Shown: positions 57,842 to 64,000 of the stretch, piece by piece
How the letters are laid out: every line of letters starts with the position of its first letter
Position numbering within the stretch: the first letter of the stretch is position 1
From: an uncultured Kineothrix sp.
GTDB lineage: Bacteria; Bacillota; Clostridia; Lachnospirales; Lachnospiraceae
Reading direction: 5' to 3'
Length of the DNA: 64,000 nt
Assembly: GCA_910588855.1 (NCBI GenBank)
Contig: CAJUSR010000002.1
Location: 62,001-126,000, forward strand
Position numbers and translations under genes: made by a program
Notes under the pieces: generated by a model
The model's database searches: none
The model's input: the letters and a program-made list of their open reading frames with translations, nothing else
What the model was told of the DNA's origin: nothing

Positions 57842-58488
57842 TGGGAGAGACACGTTATTTGACGTTTGCCTTGGGAAAAGGGCGTCTGGCGAATAAAACA
57901 ATGGAGCTGTTGGAAAAAATGGGTATTACTTGCGAGGAAATGAAGGACAAAAGTTCCAGAAAGCTGGTTTTCGTCAATGAAGAAAAAAAGTTCCGCTTTT
58001 TTCTTGCCAAAGGTTCCGATGTGCCTACTTATGTAGAATACGGGGCTGCCGATATCGGGGTGGTAGGAAAAGATACGGTTTTGGAAGAAAACAGAAGAGT
58101 ATATGAAGTATTGGATTTAGGGTTTGGAAAATGCCGGATGTGCGTATGCGGACCGGAAAGTGCAAGGGAATTGTTGCTGCATCATGAACGGATACGGGTT
58201 GCCAGCAAATACCCTAACATTGCCAAAGATTATTTTTACAATAAAAAACATCAGACCGTGGATATCATCCGTTTGAATGGTTCCGTGGAGCTTGGACCGA
58301 TGGTAGGGCTGTCGGATGTTATCGTGGATATTGTGGAGACCGGTTCTACACTGAAGGAAAATGGTCTTGCCGTGTTGGAAGAAATCTGCCCCTTGTCCGC
58401 ACGTATGATTGTAAATCAGGTAAGTATGCAGATGCAGACAGAGAGAATCAAGGAGCTGATTCATGACATAAGGGGGCATTTGCAGTGA
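57841..58488 (+). CDS. hisG: ATP phosphoribosyltransferase, short form
   Basis: A 215-aa catalytic subunit for the first step of histidine synthesis. It has FALGKGRLANKTMELLEKMG, AADIGVVGKDTVLEE and the PRPP motif VDIVETGSTLKENGL. The short form lacks the regulatory domain and needs HisZ, encoded just upstream. Confidence 0.96.
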   Translation: MGETRYLTFALGKGRLANKTMELLEKMGITCEEMKDKSSRKLVFVNEEKKFRFFLAKGSDVPTYVEYGAADIGVVGKDTVLEENRRVYEVLDLGFGKCRMCVCGPESARELLLHHERIRVASKYPNIAKDYFYNKKHQTVDIIRLNGSVELGPMVGLSDVIVDIVETGSTLKENGLAVLEEICPLSARMIVNQVSMQMQTERIKELIHDIRGHLQ

Positions 58489-58563
58489 ATGACAGATAGG
58501 ATGGGCCGCTTGGGAAAGGGCTGTTGATTGGTATCTTGAAGATGCAAGTGGGAAAGGTATGGT

Positions 58564-59322
58564 GTGGATATGGACTTAAAAGAGTATAAGGGAATTATAA
58601 TAGCATGTATCGCGGGAATTTGTGCGATTATCTGTGTATCCATTCTAACGGGGAATATGGTGGATTACAAGAAGACATCGGGCGGTGGCGGGATTACGGC
58701 AACCGGTTCCGCAAGCTGTGATTTTGAAGCTGATTTGATTGTTTGGAGAGGCAGTTTTACCGCTTATGGGGAAACGACACAGGGTGCATACAGTGTAGTA
58801 AAAAATGATGCCAAGATTATTAAAGATTATCTTTTGGAGAACGGGGTGACGGAAGAGGAAATGCAGTTCAGCTCTGTTCGGATATCGCCAAGATGGAGTA
58901 CCGAATACAATGAAGAAGGGTACGAAGTGGGCTATTATCTGGACGGATATGATTTGGAGCAGCAGATTTCCGTTACTTCTTCCGATGTGGACAAAGTGGA
59001 TTCCATTTCCAGAGACATTACCCAGTTGATTGAAGCAAATGTAGAATTTACGTCCGAAGCGCCGGAATATTATTATACGAAATTAGATGAATTAAAATTG
59101 CAGCTTATTGATGAAGCCACCCAAAATGCAAAAGAAAGAATCGATATTATGGCGGCAGGCACCGGAGGAAAGACGGGGAAACTGTTAACTGCCAATTTGG
59201 GGGTTTTCCAGATTACGGCCCAGAATACAAATTCGGATTATAGTTATGGAGGGTCTTTTGATACCAGTTCCAGACAGAAGACCGCTTCTATTACGGTAAA
59301 ATTGAACTATAGTGTGGAGTGA
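58564..59322 (+). CDS. SIMPL domain protein
   Basis: A 252-aa envelope protein with an N-terminal membrane segment (about 10-30) and a SIMPL (DUF541) domain (about 40-250). It includes ATGSASCDFEADLIVWRGSF and an AKERIDIMAAGTGGKTGKLL region typical of the family. Its function is unknown; BP26 of Brucella and human SIMPL are relatives. It separates hisG from hisD inside the his operon, 75 bases after hisG. GTG 58564 has AAAGG at suitable spacing; ATG 58570 is an alternative. Confidence 0.8.
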   Translation: MDMDLKEYKGIIIACIAGICAIICVSILTGNMVDYKKTSGGGGITATGSASCDFEADLIVWRGSFTAYGETTQGAYSVVKNDAKIIKDYLLENGVTEEEMQFSSVRISPRWSTEYNEEGYEVGYYLDGYDLEQQISVTSSDVDKVDSISRDITQLIEANVEFTSEAPEYYYTKLDELKLQLIDEATQNAKERIDIMAAGTGGKTGKLLTANLGVFQITAQNTNSDYSYGGSFDTSSRQKTASITVKLNYSVE

Positions 59323-59344
59323 GAAAGCAGAAATGAGGTGAAAT

Positions 59345-60646
59345 ATGCGTACCATAAAATTGACAGCAGAGACAAAAAAGGATATTTTGAACAACCTTTT
59401 AAAAAGGAGCCCCAATAATTATGGCCAGTACGAATCCACTGTGGCGGAGATTATTTCCAATGTCCGTGAAGAAGGGGATAAGGCTTTGTTTGCCTATACG
59501 GAACAATTTGACCACTGTAAAGTAAGTGCAGGAAGTGTTCGTGTAACGGCGGAAGAAATTGCAGAGGCTTATACAAAAGTAGATGCCGGGCTAGTGGAGG
59601 TAATGAAAAAATCGGCGGAGAATATCCGCACATTCCACGCCAAGCAGCTGCATAATTCTTGGATAGAAACAAGGGAAGACGGTTCACTGCTGGGACAGAA
59701 AATCACCCCGATAGGTATCTCCGGGGTATATGTGCCAGGGGGCAAGGCAGCGTATCCTTCCAGTGTGCTGATGAATGTAATACCGGCAAAGGTAGCCGGG
59801 GTAAAGAAGATTATTATGACAACGCCGCCGGATGCCGACGGGAATGTATATGCGGGCACTTTGGTAGCGGCGGATATTGCCGGAGTGGACGAAATATATA
59901 AGGCAGGAGGCGCGCAGGCTATTGCGGCTATGGCTTTTGGCACGGAAAGTATTCCGAAGGTGGATAAAATAACGGGCCCGGGGAACATCTTCGTAGCCTT
60001 GGCGAAAAAAGCTTGTTTCGGCTATGTCAGCATTGATTCCATCGCCGGGCCAAGCGAAATCCTGATTATTGCGGATGAGACGGCAAACCCCCGTTATGTG
60101 GCGGCCGATTTGCTTTCCCAGGCGGAGCATGACGAACTGGCAAGCGCTATCCTTATAACGACCAGCGATAAATTGGCAGAGGCAGTAGACGCTGAAGTAG
60201 ATGCCTTTGTGAAACAACTATCCAGGAAGGAAATTATCGGGAAGTCCTTGGAAAATTACGGATATATCCTGCTGGCGGAAACGATGGAAGATGCGGTGGA
60301 GACAGCCAATGAGATTGCGTCGGAGCATGTGGAAATACTAACGGCCGATCCTTATGCGGTAATGACAAAGGTAAGGAATGCAGGGGCATTGTTCTTAGGG
60401 GAGTATTCTTCGGAACCGCTGGGGGATTATTATGCCGGGCCGAACCATATCCTGCCTACGAACGGAACGGCCAAATTTTTCTCGCCGCTAAATGTGGATG
60501 ATTTTATGAAAAAAACAAGTATTATATCTTATTCGGAGCAAGCCCTTAGGAAGGTACATAAAGATATTGAATTGTTTGCAAATAGCGAAGGGTTGACGGC
60601 TCATGCAAATTCGATTAAAGTAAGGTTTGAAGAAAGGCAAAGGTAG
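59345..60646 (+). CDS. hisD: Histidinol dehydrogenase
   Basis: A 433-aa NAD+-dependent enzyme of the last two steps. It has GISGVYVPGGKAAYPSSVLM, the zinc/active-site region SIAGPSEILIIADETANPRY, DLLSQAEHDELA and the C-terminal GPNHILPTNGTAKF. The length is as in the family. hisB follows after eight bases. Confidence 0.97.
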   Translation: MRTIKLTAETKKDILNNLLKRSPNNYGQYESTVAEIISNVREEGDKALFAYTEQFDHCKVSAGSVRVTAEEIAEAYTKVDAGLVEVMKKSAENIRTFHAKQLHNSWIETREDGSLLGQKITPIGISGVYVPGGKAAYPSSVLMNVIPAKVAGVKKIIMTTPPDADGNVYAGTLVAADIAGVDEIYKAGGAQAIAAMAFGTESIPKVDKITGPGNIFVALAKKACFGYVSIDSIAGPSEILIIADETANPRYVAADLLSQAEHDELASAILITTSDKLAEAVDAEVDAFVKQLSRKEIIGKSLENYGYILLAETMEDAVETANEIASEHVEILTADPYAVMTKVRNAGALFLGEYSSEPLGDYYAGPNHILPTNGTAKFFSPLNVDDFMKKTSIISYSEQALRKVHKDIELFANSEGLTAHANSIKVRFEERQR

Positions 60647-60654
60647 GAGAGAAT

Positions 60655-61245
60655 ATGGCAAGAAGCGCAACGATAGGAAGGAAAACGAAAGAAACGGATA
60701 TTTCCCTAACCTTAAACCTGGACGGAACAGGGAAAGGTGAAATCAGTACGGGAATCGGCTTTTTTAATCATATGCTGGAAGGGTTTGCCCGTCATGGATT
60801 TTTTGATTTGATGGTGAAGGTAGAAGGGGATCTTCATGTGGACGGGCATCATACAATCGAGGATACGGGAATTGTCCTTGGGCAGGCAATAAGAGAAGCT
60901 TTGGGGGATAAAGCGGGGATAAAACGCTATGGTTCCTGTATTCTTCCTATGGATGACGCGCTCGCTTTGTGCGCAGTGGATTTGTGCGGGCGGCCTTATT
61001 TTAATTATGAATGTGAATACCCGTCGGAAAGGATAGGGGATTTGGATACGGAGCTTATCCGAGAATTTTTCTATGCGGTTTCCTATTCCGCAGGGATGAA
61101 TCTGCATATAAAGATGCTTTCGGGCATCAACAGCCATCATATGGCGGAAGCTATGTTTAAGGCATTTTCCAAGGCAATGGATGAGGCGGTAACGAAGGAT
61201 GCGCGGATTCAGGATGTACTTAGTACGAAAGGGAGTTTAACTTAA
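60655..61245 (+). CDS. hisB: Imidazoleglycerol-phosphate dehydratase
   Basis: A 196-aa monofunctional dehydratase. It has TGIGFFNHMLEGFARHGFFD, the His-cluster motifs DGHHTIEDTGIVLG and NSHHMAEAMFKAFSK, which bind the two Mn ions. The phosphatase domain of the enterobacterial HisB is absent, as in Firmicutes. Confidence 0.97.
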   Translation: MARSATIGRKTKETDISLTLNLDGTGKGEISTGIGFFNHMLEGFARHGFFDLMVKVEGDLHVDGHHTIEDTGIVLGQAIREALGDKAGIKRYGSCILPMDDALALCAVDLCGRPYFNYECEYPSERIGDLDTELIREFFYAVSYSAGMNLHIKMLSGINSHHMAEAMFKAFSKAMDEAVTKDARIQDVLSTKGSLT

Positions 61246-61284
61246 GAAAAATTTTTAAGGCAATTTCTAAGGAGAAAGGAATAT

Positions 61285-62580
61285 ATGGGCAGTCAATACA
61301 AGAAACTGGTTCCCTGCATTTATTTATATAAAGGGAATGCAGTAAAAGATTTATCCGATATTACGATTATTGATACGAATCCGGTAGGTCTGGCAAAATA
61401 TTACAGCGATAATCATGGAGACGAACTTCTGGTGTTCGATATGTCAAAAGGGGATGCGGAACATGAAGAAGCGTTGGATATTATAAAGGAAATCTGTCAG
61501 ACTGCGGAAATACCGGTAATCGGGGCAGGGAATATACACCGTATGGAGGATGTGAAAAAGCTTTTATATGCGGGGTGCAAGAAGGCTGCCCTGAATTATT
61601 CCAAGCCGGGGAATATAACGATTACCGAAGAGGTGTCCAAGAAATTCGGAAAAGAAAAGATAGCTGCATGTTATGAGGAAATAGAGACAATCCTTGCAAA
61701 TCATGAATTGCTGGAAGAATACGTAGATGAATTGATTCTGGTAAATGCGGCAGCTTTGAGGGAAAGCATTAATCTATGGATGGGTGGGGCACAGATATTG
61801 GCTCTTCTTCCCGAGGTTTCTTTGGATAAACTGATTGAAATCCTTTCTGCGCCATCCATATGCGGCATTACCGGCTTTGCCATTAATGAAAATGCAAAAG
61901 AGATTTCGGCAGTCAAATCTTTATGTCAGGGGAATGGGATTAAGGTGAATACTTTTGAAGCGGCATTCCAGTGGGCGGATTTTAAGTTAAATTCGGACGG
62001 GCATGTGCCGGTTGTGGTGCAGGATTATAAAACGGATGAAGTGCTGATGGTAGCTTATATGAATGAAGAAGCGTATGAGATGACTGTCCATACCGGAAAG
62101 ATGACTTATTATAGCAGGAGCCGCAATGAACTTTGGATAAAAGGGGATACCAGCGGGCATTATCAATATGTAAAGTCATTGACGGCGGACTGCGATATGG
62201 ACACGATTTTGGCGAAGGTTTCCCAAGTAGGGAATGCCTGCCATACGGGAAGCCATTCTTGTTTTTTCAATGAAATTGTACGGAAAGAATATGAAGAGGC
62301 AAATCCGCTTAAAGTATTTACATCGGTAATGCATGTAATTGAAGACAGGAAGATTCACCCAAAAGAGGGTTCCTATACGAACTATCTGTTTGAAAAAGGG
62401 CTGGATAAGATTTTGAAGAAATTGGGGGAAGAGGCGACGGAAATTGTCATTGCTTCCAAAAACCCGAATCCCAATGAGATTAAATATGAAATTGCCGATT
62501 TCCTTTATCATATGATGGTGTTGATGGCGGAAAAAGGAGTGAGTTGGGAAGAGATTATAGAGGAACTGGCAAAAAGATGA
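61285..62580 (+). CDS. hisIE: HisIE with N-terminal degenerate HisA/HisF-like barrel
   Basis: A 431-aa fusion. Residues 1-215 resemble a HisA/HisF TIM barrel (LVPCIYLYKGNAVKDL; IPVIGAGNIHRMEDVKKLLYAG), but the catalytic Asp after PC(L/I) is Tyr here, and the second HisF Asp site reads KIAACYEE. Residues about 225-325 are HisI (phosphoribosyl-AMP cyclohydrolase: YYSRSRNELWIKGDTSGHYQ with Cys of CDMDTILAK and CHTGSHSC). Residues about 335-431 are HisE (pyrophosphohydrolase: KLGEEATEIVIASKN and EIADFLYHMMVLMAE). The barrel is probably non-catalytic. hisA, hisF and hisH are not in the window. Confidence 0.88.
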   Translation: MGSQYKKLVPCIYLYKGNAVKDLSDITIIDTNPVGLAKYYSDNHGDELLVFDMSKGDAEHEEALDIIKEICQTAEIPVIGAGNIHRMEDVKKLLYAGCKKAALNYSKPGNITITEEVSKKFGKEKIAACYEEIETILANHELLEEYVDELILVNAAALRESINLWMGGAQILALLPEVSLDKLIEILSAPSICGITGFAINENAKEISAVKSLCQGNGIKVNTFEAAFQWADFKLNSDGHVPVVVQDYKTDEVLMVAYMNEEAYEMTVHTGKMTYYSRSRNELWIKGDTSGHYQYVKSLTADCDMDTILAKVSQVGNACHTGSHSCFFNEIVRKEYEEANPLKVFTSVMHVIEDRKIHPKEGSYTNYLFEKGLDKILKKLGEEATEIVIASKNPNPNEIKYEIADFLYHMMVLMAEKGVSWEEIIEELAKR

Positions 62581-62707
62581 GGCATATAGGGAAAGGCATA
62601 AAGTAAGTACATGCGGTATGCCTATGGCTTGCTGCATGGAAAAGCGAAGCATAGATTGCAGGAGGATTTCATATAGTTTAAAAAGAATATGACAGGAACT
62701 GCTTATT

Positions 62708-63547
62708 GTGAAGTTATTAAAGAAATACAAAAAAACTATTTTCGTTGTTTTCTTGCTGTGCGCGATGTTTTTTGCTGGAAGAGGCGTCGGTTATCTGGTA
62801 GACGTTTTCCGGTTCCAGGATGGAGACGCTGCAAATTCGGTTGGCTCTTCCCATATTTCGGCTTCGGAGAACTGGGGGCTGGGAGGGTATGGCAATGAAA
62901 TGAAGCCTATCGGGATAGCGTCAGCGGAAGAACTAAAGGAATACGACGCCTATTATGTAGGGGATGGGGAAGAGAAAGTTATTTATCTTACTTTTGACGC
63001 AGGCTACGAGAACGGGAATACGGAACCGATATTGGATGCGCTGAAAAAACACCATGCGCCGGCCACCTTTTTTGTGGTAGGGCATTACTTGGAATCGGCG
63101 CCGGAATTGGTAAAACGTATGGTGAACGAAGGGCATTGCGTAGGAAACCATACTTACCATCATCTGGATATGTCACAAATATCGGATATGGATTCTTTCC
63201 GTAAGGAAATGGAAGATGTTTCCAAGTTGTTTGCGGAAATTACCGGAAAAGAGCTTTCCATGTATTACCGGCCTCCACAGGGGAAATACAGCGTGGAAAA
63301 TTTGAGGATGGCAAAAGAAATGGGATATAAAACATTTTTCTGGAGCCTTGCCTATGTGGACTGGTATCAGGATAAGCAGCCCTCCAAAGAGGAGGCTTTC
63401 GAGAAACTGACGGGGCGTATCCACCCGGGGGCAATTGTGCTGCTTCACAGCACTTCCCAGACAAATGGGGAGGTTTTGGATGAATTGTTGGGGAAATGGG
63501 AAAGCATGGGCTATTGTTTCCGCCCATTGTCCGATTTAATCGAATGA
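62708..63547 (+). CDS. pdaA: Polysaccharide deacetylase, PdaA-like (delta-lactam type)
   Basis: A 279-aa exported deacetylase with a signal/anchor (about 8-27) and a NodB domain (about 90-275). Metal/catalytic motifs are YLTFDAGYENG (here Ala-Gly instead of Asp-Asp after Asp), VGNHTYHHLDMS and YRPPQGKYS, with HSTSQTNGEVLDELL at the end. The TFDAGYENG version is typical of PdaA, which makes muramic delta-lactam in spore cortex. GTG 62708 follows AGGAA. A strong terminator follows. Confidence 0.88.
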   Translation: MKLLKKYKKTIFVVFLLCAMFFAGRGVGYLVDVFRFQDGDAANSVGSSHISASENWGLGGYGNEMKPIGIASAEELKEYDAYYVGDGEEKVIYLTFDAGYENGNTEPILDALKKHHAPATFFVVGHYLESAPELVKRMVNEGHCVGNHTYHHLDMSQISDMDSFRKEMEDVSKLFAEITGKELSMYYRPPQGKYSVENLRMAKEMGYKTFFWSLAYVDWYQDKQPSKEEAFEKLTGRIHPGAIVLLHSTSQTNGEVLDELLGKWESMGYCFRPLSDLIE

Positions 63548-63554
63548 GCTGGAT

Positions 63555-63606
63555 TGACGTATGTAAAAAGCTGGTTTGTCAATTTTTTACATACGTCATT
63601 TTTTTT
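63555..63606 (+). terminator. Strong intrinsic terminator after the deacetylase gene
   Basis: TGACGTATGTAAAAA (63555-63569) and its perfect complement (63584-63598) form a 15-pair stem, followed by a run of eight T. It is likely to work in the reverse direction as well. Confidence 0.9.
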
Positions 63607-63638
63607 GCTTTTTATTTTGGGAATTTTGCACAATAGCA

Positions 63639-63667
63639 TTGACCTTTATTTCAAAAAAATGTATAAT
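63639..63667 (+). promoter_or_regulatory. Promoter of the chemoreceptor gene
   Basis: TTGACC (63639-63644) and TATAAT (63662-63667) are separated by 17 bases, about 60 bases before the start of the last gene. Confidence 0.75.
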
Positions 63668-63728
63668 AAAAATATTAAAAATTTATAAATTTTATATAGT
63701 TTGAACGGTAGAGAAAGGTAGGCAATGC

Positions 63729-64000
63729 ATGAGAGAAGAGAAAGTTACTAGGGCACAGGGAACAAAAGGATTTCGGAGCCTGACATTTATGTTGATTCTG
63801 ATTATTTTTGTTTTGGTTTCCATTCCGACGGTTGGACTGGCATTTCTGGGAATCCATTATCTGAAACAGTCAATGGATGAATCGATGGAAGTGTATGAGG
63901 AATCCATGACAGATGGTTATTCGATGGAGATTAAATCCCAGGTACAAGGGGCATTGGCCGTAGTACAAAGTTATTACGACCAGAGCCAGAGAGGCGAACT
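63729..64000 (+). CDS. Methyl-accepting chemotaxis protein, N-terminal part (partial)
   Basis: Only 90 codons are in the window; the gene runs off the end. The N-terminus is basic (MREEKVTRAQGTKGFRSL), followed by a membrane helix (about 18-46) and the first helix of a Cache-type sensor (YSMEIKSQVQGALAVVQSYY). This looks like a chemoreceptor or another Cache-domain sensor (e.g. histidine kinase); the receptor call is by resemblance and would be settled by the missing C-terminus. GAAAGG is upstream of the ATG. Confidence 0.6.
   Translation, partial: MREEKVTRAQGTKGFRSLTFMLILIIFVLVSIPTVGLAFLGIHYLKQSMDESMEVYEESMTDGYSMEIKSQVQGALAVVQSYYDQSQRGE

Overview
The window is a chromosomal stretch of a spore-forming, Gram-positive anaerobe, most likely a member of the Lachnospiraceae (Clostridia). 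This is inferred from moderately AT-rich DNA, AGGAGG-type ribosome binding sites, sporulation-linked genes (GerW/YtfJ, YlbJ-like, PdaA-like deacetylase, SpoVE/RodA-type flippase with its PBP), the two-FeoA/FeoB/Cys-rich peptide iron locus, the short HisG plus HisZ pair and a HisIE protein with an extra N-terminal barrel. Almost all genes lie on the + strand. Only rpmB, a ylbJ-like gene and a DtxR-family regulator lie on the - strand. I see no rRNA, tRNA, CRISPR array, prophage or intact transposase.

Layout. 1-10 kb: the end of ilvN, then ilvC and leuCD (branched-chain amino acids), with two hybrid histidine kinases and an HD-GYP response regulator set between ilvC and leuC. 10-15 kb: TPR protein, DUF4037 protein, NusG-domain-II protein, Gx transporter, ruvAB, zapA. 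15-24 kb: U32 peptidase, FtsW/SpoVE-type flippase, transpeptidase PBP, DUF2953, GerW, a 47-aa membrane peptide and a J-domain protein. 24-29 kb: rpmB (-), Gls24/Asp23, DAK2/FakA-like, recG, degV. 30-37 kb: a type IIA topoisomerase pair of topo IV character, rsmD, coaD and a coiled-coil protein. 37-45 kb: cell-wall amidase, ylbJ-like (-), RsuA-type pseudouridine synthase, transglutaminase, membrane-bound spermidine-synthase-like protein, DtxR-family regulator (-), flavin-binding protein. 45-48.5 kb: feoA-feoA-feoB and a Cys-rich peptide behind a promoter with two candidate metal-regulator operators. 48.6-50.8 kb: an ion-driven motor pair (MotA/ExbB-like plus OmpA/MotB-like) resembling ZorA/ZorB but without Zorya effectors. 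51-56.5 kb: HAD, YgiQ radical SAM, SDR, membrane protein, RluA, RecU. 56.7-62.6 kb: hisZ-hisG-(SIMPL)-hisD-hisB-hisIE. The end holds a PdaA-like deacetylase and the start of a chemoreceptor.

The most unusual content is intergenic. Four long palindromes (29512-29647, 30104-30237, 36807-37000, 44679-44872) share one architecture although their arms differ in sequence. Each has an outer stem, a one-sided bulge holding GC-GRAA-GC (a GNRA-type mini-hairpin), an A-tract/inner stem/T-tract core that looks like a bidirectional terminator, and a CTAA/CTTA asymmetry at the same place. The last two are about 96-97% identical 194-bp copies in opposite orientation. Each has 16-bp terminal inverted repeats and is flanked by its own perfect 10-bp direct repeat, so they are small transposed elements (MITE-like). 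The other two lack visible target duplications. Degenerate 14-bp tandem repeats occur at three loci, and a 51-bp tandem repeat lies between two of the palindromes.

Nothing was computed with software. Boundaries, stems and repeat identities were read by eye.
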